Positions 17,209 through 24,958 of a stretch of 64,000 bases of DNA are shown piece by piece; position 1 is the stretch's first letter; each line of letters opens with the position of its first letter. The translations under genes were made by a program, and so were the position numbers. This stretch comes from Amycolatopsis bullii (GTDB lineage Bacteria > Actinomycetota > Actinomycetes > Mycobacteriales > Pseudonocardiaceae), in NCBI RefSeq assembly GCF_014654205.1, contig NZ_BNAW01000011.1:1-64000 (forward strand), given 5' to 3'. The notes under the pieces were generated by a model. That model had not been told where the DNA came from. It ran no database searches and saw nothing but the letters and a program-made list of their open reading frames with translations.

Positions 17209-18078
17209 CTACCTCGCCGCCACCCGGCCCGCGAACAGCTCGACCAGGCTCGCGAAGCTGTCCGCCCCGTGCCCGGCCTCGCTCGCCCGCTCCATCATGG
17301 ACTTCAGCAACTCCGGCAACGCGTTGTCCACCCCGCGCGCCCCGGCCGCGTGAATCAGGTGGCCGATGGCCGCGACCTGCACGTCGACCGTGGCGTCGTC
17401 ACCGGGATAGCGGCCCTCGTCCACCTGGCTCGCATACCGCGTCAGGAACCGGTTCACCGTGCCCAGCCACCGGATCGCCACCGGCGTGAACTCGGCCGCG
17501 GTCGTCTTCTCCGCTCCCACCAGCGCCGTGCCGTGGAGCCAGCCGGCCATCGCCGACCACATCAGGCCCAGCAGGGCCGCGTCGTACAGGGACGCCCGGC
17601 CCGGGTCCGCCCCGAGGTACACCGGGTCGCCCAGGGCCGCCAGCACCGGTTCGTGCGCGTCGAACACCGGCCGCGGCCCGCTGTACAGGACCATCACCTC
17701 CGCCGAGCCCACACCCTCCGGCGTGGTCATGATCGCGCCGTCGAGGTAGCCGGCGCCCCGCGCGCCGAACCACCCCGCGGCTTCCTCCGCCTGCTCCGGC
17801 GATCCGGACGTCAGGTTGACGAAGTCCTTGCCGGACAACGGATCCGATCCGGTCACCGCCCGCAGTACGGCGTAGTCGAGCACGCAGGCGACGACGAGCG
17901 GGCTCGCCGCGATCGCCTCCGCGGGCGTCGCCGCGAGCCGGGCGCCCCGCTCGACCAACGGTGCCGCCTTCTCCGCCGTGCGGTTCCACACCGTCACCGC
18001 GTGACCGCGATCCAGCAGGGCCCCGGCCAGCGCCGAGCCCATCGACCCGAGGCCGAGCACGGTCACAGATTGCGTCAT
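17209..18078 (-). CDS. Imine-reductase-like NADPH-dependent oxidoreductase (6PGDH NAD-binding domain)
   Basis: 289 aa. The Rossmann motif is VTVLGLGSMGSALAGALL, with NRT at the NADPH-selective position (VWNRTAEKA). The C-terminal helical half (SLYDAALLGLMWSAMAGWLH, then FLTRYASQVDEGRYPGDDAT) is characteristic of imine reductases rather than classic beta-hydroxyacid dehydrogenases. These enzymes reduce cyclic imines to amines. The ATG at 18078 has GGGGAG upstream. It is divergent from a GlxA-type AraC regulator, which probably controls it. The native substrate is unknown. Confidence 0.82.
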   Translation of the reverse strand: MTQSVTVLGLGSMGSALAGALLDRGHAVTVWNRTAEKAAPLVERGARLAATPAEAIAASPLVVACVLDYAVLRAVTGSDPLSGKDFVNLTSGSPEQAEEAAGWFGARGAGYLDGAIMTTPEGVGSAEVMVLYSGPRPVFDAHEPVLAALGDPVYLGADPGRASLYDAALLGLMWSAMAGWLHGTALVGAEKTTAAEFTPVAIRWLGTVNRFLTRYASQVDEGRYPGDDATVDVQVAAIGHLIHAAGARGVDNALPELLKSMMERASEAGHGADSFASLVELFAGRVAAR

Positions 18079-18182
18079 TTCACTGCTCCCCAAGAAGTTC
18101 GGTGATCATCCGACGCCAGATTCGCAGCGCGGGCGCACAGCAACCAGTGGCACCACTGACCACGACCACCAAATTCCTGCCA

Positions 18183-18188
18183 TACGAT
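18183..18188 (+). promoter_or_regulatory. -10 hexamer of a probably leaderless araC-type gene
   Basis: TACGAT at 18183-18188 ends 7 bp before the ATG at 18196, so transcription would begin at or next to the start codon. No ribosome-binding sequence precedes that ATG, which agrees with a leaderless mRNA, common in actinomycetes. Confidence 0.5.
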
Positions 18189-18195
18189 CGGAAGC

Positions 18196-19194
18196 ATGAG
18201 CGTGGGAGTCGTCGCCCTGGTCGTGCCCGCGGAGATGGGCCTGCGGTCCTGGGACCTGTACGAGGTGAGCATTGCGGCCACCGTGTTCGGGGTGCCCCAG
18301 CCCGACCTGGCCGATCCCTGGTACGACCTGCGGATCTGCGGTGTCGGCTCCCCGGCGGCGGACGCACCCGGCCTGTCCCTGCGGACGCCGTACGGGCTCG
18401 AAGGCCTCGAAGGCGCCGAGACGGTCATCGTGCCCTCGGTCCCCGACGCCTGCGTGGAGGATGGCGTGCCGGTGCCCGAGGACCTGGTCTCGGCCCTGCG
18501 CAACGCCTACGACAACGGCGCACGGGTGGTGTCGCTGTGCACCGGCGCCTTCGCGCTCGCCGCGGCCGGGCTGCTCGACGGCCGCCGCGCCACCGCCCAC
18601 TGGATGCACACCGCCCAGCTCGCCGAGCGCCACCCCGAGGTGCTGGTCGACGACTCGGTCCTCTACGTCGACGACGGCGACGTGCTGACCAGCGCGGGGA
18701 TGACCGCCGGGCTCGACCTGTGCCTGCACCTCGTCCGCCGGGACCTCGGCGCGCACGTCGCCAACCAGCTGGCGCGCCGGCTGGTCGTGCCCGCGCACCG
18801 GCCCGGCGGCCAGGCGCAGTTCGTCGACCTCTCCGTCCCCGCCACCGACGAACAGGGCCTGGCCCCGGTGCTGGACTGGGCCCGCGCGCACCTCGACCGC
18901 CCGCTGACCATCGACGAGCTGGCCCGCCGGGCCGCGGTCAGCCCGCGCACCTTCTACCGGTTGCTGCGGCGCGCCACCGGGACGACCCCGCTGCAGTGGC
19001 TGCTCAACCAGCGCCTGGCCCGGGCCCAGACGCTCCTGGAGTCGACCGCGCTTTCGATGGAGAAGGTCGCGGCGCTGAGCGGCCTCGGTACCGCGAACAA
19101 CCTGCGTCACCACTTCCTCAAGCAGATCGGTGTGTCACCGGGCGACTACCGGCGCGCGTTCCCGCGCCCATTCTCCGCGGACACCGGTGCCTGA
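18196..19194 (+). CDS. GlxA-family AraC-type transcriptional regulator (DJ-1/PfpI domain)
   Basis: 332 aa. The N-terminal DJ-1/PfpI-like domain (residues about 5-190) has the elbow motif VVSLCTGAFALAAAGLLDGR. The C-terminal AraC DNA-binding domain (about 225-325) shows TIDELARRAAVSPRTFYRLL and KVAALSGLGTANNLRHHFLK. This is the layout of GlxA/FtrA activators. It is divergent from the imine-reductase-like gene, its likely target. Confidence 0.92.
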   Translation: MSVGVVALVVPAEMGLRSWDLYEVSIAATVFGVPQPDLADPWYDLRICGVGSPAADAPGLSLRTPYGLEGLEGAETVIVPSVPDACVEDGVPVPEDLVSALRNAYDNGARVVSLCTGAFALAAAGLLDGRRATAHWMHTAQLAERHPEVLVDDSVLYVDDGDVLTSAGMTAGLDLCLHLVRRDLGAHVANQLARRLVVPAHRPGGQAQFVDLSVPATDEQGLAPVLDWARAHLDRPLTIDELARRAAVSPRTFYRLLRRATGTTPLQWLLNQRLARAQTLLESTALSMEKVAALSGLGTANNLRHHFLKQIGVSPGDYRRAFPRPFSADTGA

Positions 19195-19385
19195 CGCGGA
19201 TTATTTCCGAACAGAAACTGTTTCGCGCTCAACTTAATCTTTCGTGTGAAAGCGGAAATCGGGTGGCATCGGCCGCCTCCGGCACTGCACCCTGTATTCA
19301 GGGGACCCGGTCGGCCGAGGGGGGAGTCCGGCCGGCCGGGTGCCCGCCGAGAGGCGGGCTTTTTTTCACACGGGAGGGGACCCGA
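19195..19385 (+). promoter_or_regulatory. Structured leader before the DyP peroxidase gene
   Basis: The first part (19195-19260) is AT-richer and probably promoter. Two adjacent hairpins follow: an 11-bp stem (19306-19316 with 19330-19340) and an intrinsic terminator at 19342-19366. The terminator ends only 19 bases before the peroxidase ATG. It either ends the upstream araC transcript or attenuates the peroxidase. No known riboswitch class was recognised. Confidence 0.5.
19342..19366 (+). terminator. Rho-independent terminator with T-tract
   Basis: GCCCGCC (19342-19348), loop GAGA, GGCGGGC (19353-19359), then seven T residues (19360-19366). This is one of the few classic T-tract terminators in the window, and it lies immediately upstream of a coding start. 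Confidence 0.85.
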
Positions 19386-20783
19386 ATGAGTGTCGATCTG
19401 TCCACCACGCTGTCCTGGACCACGGCGTCCGGCGATGCCGCGACGATGCTCGGCGAACTGCAGCCGAACATCCTCAAAGCCCACGTCCGCGACCATTTGT
19501 CCGCTTTGTTCCTCGCCTTCGGCGACGCGGCGGAGGCGCGCGCCTTTCTCGTCTCGGTCACCGGGAAGATGAAGTCCGCCAAGGCACACCTCGACGAAGT
19601 GAGTGCGTTCAAGGCCGGCACCGGGAGCAGCACGCCGTACGTCGGCGTCGGGCTCACCGCGGCCGGCTACCGCGTTCTCGGCGTCGAGAACTTCCCGCAG
19701 GACGAGGCGTTCCTGCGTGGAATGGCCGCGCCGGACACGCGGCGCCGGCTGAACGACCCGCCGCGGTCGACGTTCGATCCGGGCTACCGCGCGGAAATCC
19801 ACGCCGTCGTACTGGTCGGGGACGCCACGGACAAAGCGATGACGGCCCGCCGCAACGAAATCCTCGACCTGCTGCCGGATTCGGCCACCGTGCTCGCGGA
19901 GGAAACCGGCCTCGGCCGGGTCAACGCGCGCGGCGAGGGCATCGAGCACTTCGGGTACGTCGACGGCCGCAGCCAGCCGCTGTTCCTCACCGAAGACGTC
20001 GATGCGGAGAAGAACAACACCGACGGCATCAACGTGTGGAATCCGGCGGCACCGCTGGCGCAGGTGCTGGTTCCCGACACCGCGGCCCCGGATCCGGGCG
20101 TGCATTTCGGCAGCTATTTCGTTTTCCGCAAACTGGAGCAGAACGTCCGGCGGTTCAAGCAGGCCGAAGCGGATCTGGCCGACACGCTCGGCCTCACCGG
20201 CGAGGACCGCGAACGCGCCGGGGCGATGATCATCGGCCGGTTCGAAGACGGCACGCCGCTGACCACCCAGCGGGAAGACGGCGCGGAAAGCCCGGTGTCG
20301 AACAACTTCACCTACGACAGCGACCGCGCCGCGCTGAAGTGCCCGTTCCAGGCGCACATCCGCAAGACGAACCCGCGCGGTTCCGGCGGCGCCGAAGACC
20401 CGGCCGCCGAGCGGCTCCACCTGATGGCCCGCCGGGGCGTCACCTACGGGGAGCGCCCGGACGACCCGAACGCCGACGTGCCGCCCGCGGCGCGGCCGAG
20501 CGGCGGGGTCGGGCTGCTGTTCATGGCCTTCAACTCGGTACTGGGCAACCAGTTCGAGTTCACGCAGGCGATCTGGGCGGACAACCCGGGCTTCCCGATC
20601 GTCGACGGCGTCACACCGGGGCTGGACCCGGTGATCGGCCAGGGCGAGCGCGGCGCGTCGGAGTACACCGTGGACTGGGGCGGCTCGGCGCAGCGGACGG
20701 CCGGCCCGGCGCCACAGGCGGTGACGCTGCGCGGCGGCGAGTACTTCTTCATGCCGTCGCTGGCCTTCCTGCGCGCCCTCTGA
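19386..20783 (+). CDS. DyP-type heme peroxidase
   Basis: 465 aa. The distal catalytic motif is GYVDG (Gly190-Gly194, with Asp193), and the probable proximal heme ligand is His324 in CPFQAHIRKTNPR. The C-terminal VLGNQFEFTQAIWADN and GGEYFFMPSLAFLRAL are typical of the larger (class C/D-like) actinobacterial DyPs, which oxidise dyes and phenolics with hydrogen peroxide. No signal or Tat peptide is seen, so it is cytoplasmic or encapsulin-loaded, but no encapsulin gene is present here. The ATG at 19386 follows GGGAGGGG; longer upstream reading lacks similarity. Confidence 0.93.
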   Translation: MSVDLSTTLSWTTASGDAATMLGELQPNILKAHVRDHLSALFLAFGDAAEARAFLVSVTGKMKSAKAHLDEVSAFKAGTGSSTPYVGVGLTAAGYRVLGVENFPQDEAFLRGMAAPDTRRRLNDPPRSTFDPGYRAEIHAVVLVGDATDKAMTARRNEILDLLPDSATVLAEETGLGRVNARGEGIEHFGYVDGRSQPLFLTEDVDAEKNNTDGINVWNPAAPLAQVLVPDTAAPDPGVHFGSYFVFRKLEQNVRRFKQAEADLADTLGLTGEDRERAGAMIIGRFEDGTPLTTQREDGAESPVSNNFTYDSDRAALKCPFQAHIRKTNPRGSGGAEDPAAERLHLMARRGVTYGERPDDPNADVPPAARPSGGVGLLFMAFNSVLGNQFEFTQAIWADNPGFPIVDGVTPGLDPVIGQGERGASEYTVDWGGSAQRTAGPAPQAVTLRGGEYFFMPSLAFLRAL

Positions 20784-20785
20784 CC

Positions 20786-20824
20786 ACCGGCGAAGGCCAC
20801 CAGGGGGTGGTGGCCTTCGCCGGT
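20786..20824. terminator. 17-bp stem bidirectional terminator
   Basis: Arms 20786-20802 (ACCGGCGAAGGCCACCA) and 20808-20824 are perfectly complementary around GGGGG. It sits between the convergent DyP and ROK genes and overlaps neither coding region. Confidence 0.8.
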
Positions 20825-20825
20825 T

Positions 20826-21731
20826 TCAGGCTCGGAGCAGGTCGAGGGCCAGCAACCCGGCGCCGAGCCGCCCGGCCTCGTCGCCCAGCTCGGCGATCCG
20901 CAGCTCCGGCATCTTCTGGAAGGTCAGGTGCGCGGCCAGCCACTCGCGCACCGGCTCCAGCACGTAGTCGGCCGCGGTGAACAGGCCGCCACCCAGCACG
21001 ATCACCTCCGGGCCGAGCAGCGTCAGCAGCGTCCGGATCCCGTGGCCGAGCCCGTCGAGCGCGTCCTGGACGACGGCGACCGCGACTTCGTCACCGCGGC
21101 GGGCCAGCTCGACGACTTCGCGCGCGCCGTCGGCCGGGCGCCCGGTGCGCTCGGTGTAGCGGCGAGCGATCGCGGCCGCCGACGAGATGGCCTCCAGGCA
21201 GCCGGTCGCGCCGCAGCCGCACTTGCCGGCGTGGCCGACGTCGATGTGCCCGACCTCGCCGGCCTGCCCGTGCGCGCGGTGGATCCGGCCGTCGAGCAGC
21301 AGCGCGGCGGCGATCCCGGTGCCGACGGGGATGAACGCCGCGTTCGTCGCGCCCCGCCCGGCCCCCACCCGGAACTCGGCGATGCCGCCGGCGGTGACGT
21401 CGTGCCCGAAGGCCACCGGCAGCCCGAGCCGCTCTTCCAGGAGTTCGCCGAAGTGGACTTCGCGCCAGTCGAGGTTGGCCGAGAAGTGGCAGACGCGGGT
21501 TTCCTCGTCGACGATCCCCGGCACCACCACCCCGACCGCCGCCGGCTGCCCGGTGCCCGCCTGCTCGGCCAGCGCGGCCACGATCTCCACGGTCTGCGCG
21601 GCGAGCGCCGTCCCGTCCGCGCTGCGGGCCGTCTCCGCGCGCAGTGCCGCCTTGGGCTGCAGCTGCTCGTCGAGCAACGCGGCCTTGATCGTCGTCCCGC
21701 CCACATCGAGGGCGGCCACCATTCGAGTCAC
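20826..21731 (-). CDS. ROK family sugar kinase (glucokinase-like)
   Basis: 301 aa from a GTG at 21731 (ATG at 21722 is an alternative giving 298 aa). ATP-binding motif VAALDVGGTTIKAALLDE. The ROK signature and zinc site is GEVGHIDVGHAGKCGCGATGCLEAISS. The C-terminal GPEVIVLGGGLF completes the fold. Such enzymes phosphorylate glucose or N-acetyl sugars; no DNA-binding domain is present, so it is a kinase rather than a ROK repressor. The promoter of the cbtBA riboswitch lies just upstream on the other strand. Confidence 0.9.
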   Translation of the reverse strand: MTRMVAALDVGGTTIKAALLDEQLQPKAALRAETARSADGTALAAQTVEIVAALAEQAGTGQPAAVGVVVPGIVDEETRVCHFSANLDWREVHFGELLEERLGLPVAFGHDVTAGGIAEFRVGAGRGATNAAFIPVGTGIAAALLLDGRIHRAHGQAGEVGHIDVGHAGKCGCGATGCLEAISSAAAIARRYTERTGRPADGAREVVELARRGDEVAVAVVQDALDGLGHGIRTLLTLLGPEVIVLGGGLFTAADYVLEPVREWLAAHLTFQKMPELRIAELGDEAGRLGAGLLALDLLRA

Positions 21732-21746
21732 CGCGGCATTGTCACA

Positions 21747-21776
21747 TTGACGGGCCCCGAAAGGGGGACCTACGCT
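21747..21776 (+). promoter_or_regulatory. Promoter of the cbtBA riboswitch transcript
   Basis: TTGACG (21747-21752), an 18-bp spacer, then TACGCT (21771-21776). Transcription would start near 21783, at the beginning of the conserved cobalamin riboswitch. Confidence 0.55.
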
Positions 21777-21782
21777 CAACCG

Positions 21783-21912
21783 GCCAGACGAGGAGATTCC
21801 GGAACGCGGTGCAAGTCCGCGCGGTCGCGCCACTGTGACCCCCGCCAGGGGGAAGCCAGACCCGGATCCTCGTGACCGACCCCGATGAGGCCGCGAAAGC
21901 CCGAGGAGGCCA
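21783..21912 (+). promoter_or_regulatory. Cobalamin riboswitch upstream of cbtBA
   Basis: Conserved blocks appear in order: GGAACGCGGTGCAAGTCCGC (the GGTG..AGTCC arm), CGCCACTGTGACC (the GCCACTG block) and GAAGCCAGACC (the B12 box). The leader ends at the ribosome site GAGGAGG before cbtB. Known function: adenosylcobalamin binding shuts down cobalt uptake genes. Edges are approximate. Confidence 0.93.
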
Positions 21913-21914
21913 CC

Positions 21915-22124
21915 ATGACCCAGACGGCAGCTCCCGCCGTTCCGCTCCCGATCCGCATCCCGATCCGTGAGATCGTGCCGTGGGCGGTGTTCGTGGCGCT
22001 CCTCGCGCTGATCGCGCTCTACTTCGTCAGCGCCGAACAAGGCGCGTTCGCGGTCTTCGCGAACAACTACGTCCACGAGTTCGTGCACGACGGCCGGCAC
22101 CTGCTGGCCTTCCCCTGCCACTGA
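21915..22124 (+). CDS. cbtB: CbtB, cobalt transporter small subunit
   Basis: 69 aa with one transmembrane helix (about residues 20-42) and a C-terminal histidine cluster HEFVHDGRHLLAFPCH, the signature of CbtB, proposed to bind cobalt. The ATG at 21915 is preceded by GAGGAGG. It is the first gene after the cobalamin riboswitch and lies 18 bp before cbtA. Confidence 0.93.
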   Translation: MTQTAAPAVPLPIRIPIREIVPWAVFVALLALIALYFVSAEQGAFAVFANNYVHEFVHDGRHLLAFPCH

Positions 22125-22142
22125 TCGGCGGCACGCGCTCCC

Positions 22143-22898
22143 ATGATGAAGACCTTGCTGGTCCGCGGCATGCTCGCGGGCCTGATCGCCGGTGTGCTCG
22201 CGTTCGGGTTCGCCTACGCCTTCGGTGAGCCGTCGGTGAACGCCGCCATCGGGCTCGAGTCCGGCGACGGCCACGCGCACTCCCACTCCCACGACGCATC
22301 GGCCCCTGCTCCTGCTGCGGAAGAGGAAGAGCTGGTCCCTCGGGACATCCAGAGCACCCTCGGCCTGCTGACCGGCGTGCTGGTGTACGGCGTCGCGATC
22401 GGCGGGCTGCTGTCGCTGGCCTTCGCGTTCGCCCAGGGACGGCTCGGCGCGCTGCGCCCGCGCGTGACGGCGCTGCTGCTCACGGCGGGCGCGTTCGCCG
22501 TGGTGTTCCTGGTGCCGTTCCTGAAGTACCCGGCCAACCCGCCCGCGGTGGGCCAGCCGGGCACGATCGGCTCCCGGACCGAGCTGTACTTCGGCTTCGT
22601 CGCGGTCTCCCTGCTGGTGGGCATCTTCGCCACGGTGTTCGGCCGCAAGCTCGCGGACCGCGTCGGAGCGTGGAACGGCTTCCTCCTCGCGGCGGCGGGC
22701 TACCTGGTGGTGATCGGCGTCGTGGCGTGGCTGATGCCGGCGGTCGACGAGGTCCCGGCGACGTTCCCGGCCTCGACGCTGTGGAGCTTCCGCACGGCGT
22801 CGGTCGGCACCCAGGTGACGTTGTGGCTGGCGCTGGGCCTGGCGTTCGGCGCGTTCGCGGAGAAGGCGCTGAACCGGCGGGCCACGGTCGCCGCCTGA
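22143..22898 (+). CDS. cbtA: CbtA, cobalt transporter membrane subunit
   Basis: 251 aa, several membrane helices (five to six by eye), with a histidine-rich loop DGHAHSHSHDAS after the first helix that could gather cobalt. CbtA/CbtB pairs are predicted cobalt importers controlled by B12. Two ATG codons in tandem begin it (22143 and 22146). It would supply cobalt to CobN and the ChlI/ChlD-like chelatase encoded further along. Confidence 0.9.
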   Translation: MMKTLLVRGMLAGLIAGVLAFGFAYAFGEPSVNAAIGLESGDGHAHSHSHDASAPAPAAEEEELVPRDIQSTLGLLTGVLVYGVAIGGLLSLAFAFAQGRLGALRPRVTALLLTAGAFAVVFLVPFLKYPANPPAVGQPGTIGSRTELYFGFVAVSLLVGIFATVFGRKLADRVGAWNGFLLAAAGYLVVIGVVAWLMPAVDEVPATFPASTLWSFRTASVGTQVTLWLALGLAFGAFAEKALNRRATVAA

Positions 22899-23117
22899 GT
22901 TCTTCGGGGTCACGGCGATGCTGGGGGTGGGCTTCGGCATCACCGCGCTGGTCCAGCTCCACCGGACCGGCGGACGCGGCCGCGGCGGGCCATCGGCGAC
23001 ATCGCCGCGGTCGCGGTGTGATCCGAGTGACAGCGGCGCTCCTGACCCCGTCGAGAAGCGAAGCAACAGCCCTTCCTCCCGCCTCGCCGAGGCGGGCCGG
23101 GCGCCCCGCCCGGCCCG

Positions 23118-24599
23118 CTAAGGCGCGCCGGGCGGGACGAACGGCAGGTCCGGTGGGGCGCCGTGCTCCAGGAGCGTCCGCAGCGCTGCCGTGTCCAGGT
23201 GCTCGTCGACCGCGTCCGCCAGCTTGTCCAGCATTTCCTCGCGCAGCTCGCCGAAGCCCGGTGCGTCCGGCGCCGGCGCCCACCCGGCCCCCGCCTGCGC
23301 CGCCGCTTCGGTGAGCCACGCGCGGCGGAAGGCGTCGTTCTCGAACGCGCCGTGCCACATCGTGCCCCAGACCGCTCCGGCGCGCTGACCGTCCAGAAAG
23401 GACTCGCCTGGGCTCGTGGTGGTCACCGAGCCGTGGTGGATCTCGTAGGCGTGCACCGGATGCCCTCGCCAGGTTCCCGTCGGCCTGGCGAGCACCTTCT
23501 CCGCGGCGAACGTCACCCGGCCGGGCAGCAGGCCGAGGCCCGCAACCTCGCCCGCCCCGGACTCGACCTCGTCCACAATGGACTCGGTGAGCACCTGGTA
23601 GCCGCCGCAGATGCCGAGGACCGGGCGCCCTGCGGCGGCGCGGGCCGTCACCGCCGTGTCGAGACCGCGGTCCCGCAGCCAGGCCAGGTCGGAAACGGTG
23701 GCGCGCGACCCGGGCAGCACCACGACATCCGCCGCCGCCACGACGTCGGGGTCGGCGGTGAGCGTCACCGTGACCCCGGGTTCCGCGGCCAGCGCGTCGA
23801 CATCGGTGGCGTTGGACGCGCGCGGGAACCGGACGACCGCCACACCGAGGCCACCGCCGCGCGTTTCGCGGCGCCAGCCCGCCACGGCGAGGGCGTCCTC
23901 CGAGTCGATCCACACCCGGTCCAGCCACGGCAGCACGCCCAGCACCGGCCGGCCGGTGACCTTCTCGAGGCTGTCGAGGCCCGGCCGCAGCAATCCGACG
24001 TCGCCGCGGAACTTGTTGACCACCCAGCCGGCGACCAGGGCCTGGTCCTCGGCGGAGAGCAGCGCGAGGGTGCCGAACATCGCTGCGAGCACGCCGCCGC
24101 GGTCGATGTCGCCGACGACCAGCACCGGCAGCCCGAACCGCCGCGCGAGCCCCATGTTGACGTAGTCGCCGCCGCGCAGGTTGATCTCCGCCGGGCTCCC
24201 GGCGCCTTCGCAGACGACGACGTCGTAGCGCGCGCTGAGGTCCTCGAAGGCCCCGAAGGCGATCTCGGCCAGCCCGGCCCGGCCGGTGGCGTACTCCCCC
24301 GCTTCGAGCGTGCCGAACGGCTTCCCGAGCGCGACGACGTGGCTGCGCCGATCACTGCCCGGCTTGAGCAGCACCGGATTCATCGCGGCTTCGGGTTCCA
24401 CCCCGGCGGCGCGCGCCTGCACCCACTGGGCGCGGCCGATCTCGGCCCCGTCGGCGCAGACCATGGAGTTGTTCGACATGTTCTGCGCCTTGAACGGCGC
24501 CACCCGCACCCCCCGGCGCGCAAGCCACCGGCAGATCCCGGCGGTGACCAGGCTCTTCCCGGCATCGGACGTCGTCCCGGCGACGAGCAACCCGCTCAT
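23118..24599 (-). CDS. cobQ: Cobyric acid synthase (glutamine-hydrolysing)
   Basis: 493 aa. The N-terminal dethiobiotin-synthetase-like ATPase domain starts GLLVAGTTSDAGKSLVTAGI. The C-terminal class I glutaminase domain holds the nucleophile cysteine in PVLGICGGYQVL and the histidine region YEIHHGSV. It amidates four carboxylates (b, d, e, g) of adenosylcobyrinic acid a,c-diamide. Two TTGTCCACA boxes and an IS remnant lie between it and cobD. Confidence 0.95.
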   Translation of the reverse strand: MSGLLVAGTTSDAGKSLVTAGICRWLARRGVRVAPFKAQNMSNNSMVCADGAEIGRAQWVQARAAGVEPEAAMNPVLLKPGSDRRSHVVALGKPFGTLEAGEYATGRAGLAEIAFGAFEDLSARYDVVVCEGAGSPAEINLRGGDYVNMGLARRFGLPVLVVGDIDRGGVLAAMFGTLALLSAEDQALVAGWVVNKFRGDVGLLRPGLDSLEKVTGRPVLGVLPWLDRVWIDSEDALAVAGWRRETRGGGLGVAVVRFPRASNATDVDALAAEPGVTVTLTADPDVVAAADVVVLPGSRATVSDLAWLRDRGLDTAVTARAAAGRPVLGICGGYQVLTESIVDEVESGAGEVAGLGLLPGRVTFAAEKVLARPTGTWRGHPVHAYEIHHGSVTTTSPGESFLDGQRAGAVWGTMWHGAFENDAFRRAWLTEAAAQAGAGWAPAPDAPGFGELREEMLDKLADAVDEHLDTAALRTLLEHGAPPDLPFVPPGAP

Positions 24600-24605
24600 C
24601 GCCGG

Positions 24606-24644
24606 TTGTCCACAGCCAGGCCGGTACCGGCGGAGTTGTCCACA
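24606..24644 (+). other. Two DnaA-box-like sequences
   Basis: TTGTCCACA occurs at 24606-24614 and again at 24636-24644, 30 bp apart in the same orientation, each followed by G. This 9-mer matches the preferred DnaA box of high-GC actinomycetes. They lie immediately upstream of cobQ. They may titrate DnaA, regulate cobQ, or be chance. Confidence 0.4.
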
Positions 24645-24649
24645 GATCG

Positions 24650-24958
24650 CCGAACGGCGGTTCCGCCCCGCCGGGGGCCGATAGACTGGACAGGGGCCGC
24701 CCCCCGGGGAGTGGTGGGGGTGTAGGTACGGCGCAGGGACTTGCCGTCCACGGCGATCGCTGGTGCGGAATCTGCGGCGCTGCTGCTGGTGCTCCAGGCG
24801 CTGATCGCAGCGTCGAGGTCGTCGCCATCGAACGAGTGCCGGACTCCGCGCTTCCGCGGATCAGGCACCACAGTGAGGTAGCCACGCAGGTCAGCAGGCA
24901 CGGCTCCCTCACAGTTCATGGGCTTCGACAACCACATGATCACCACCGGAAGCCCTGC
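24650..24958 (-). pseudogene. ISAs1-family transposase remnant with internal deletion
   Basis: Read on the minus strand from about 24958, the frame gives VPADLRGYLTVVPDPRKRGV, the N-terminal signature of ISAs1 transposases, then passes directly to DGDDLDAAISAWSTSS and APAIAVDGKSLRRTY, which normally lies about 90 residues later. The middle of the N-terminal domain is missing in frame and the catalytic part is absent. It fills the gap between cobD and cobQ and probably altered the cobD 3' end. Confidence 0.65.

Noticed and set aside
19260..19345. Possible cobalamin or ZTP riboswitch before the DyP gene
   Set aside because: Contains GGCACTG-like letters, but the B12 box and the ordered conserved blocks are missing; no ZTP core either.
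17961..19385. In-frame upstream extension of the DyP peroxidase through the AraC gene
   Set aside because: Overlaps a well-supported AraC regulator and lacks similarity; ATG 19386 has a good ribosome site.
21885..21914. Earlier ATG for cbtB inside the riboswitch leader
   Set aside because: The 10 extra residues come from the riboswitch 3' part; ATG 21915 has GAGGAGG at the right distance.
22899..23117. Short open frame after cbtA (MLGVGFGITALVQLH...)
   Set aside because: No ribosome site, low-complexity Arg/Gly tail, no conserved feature; listed as empty intergenic DNA.
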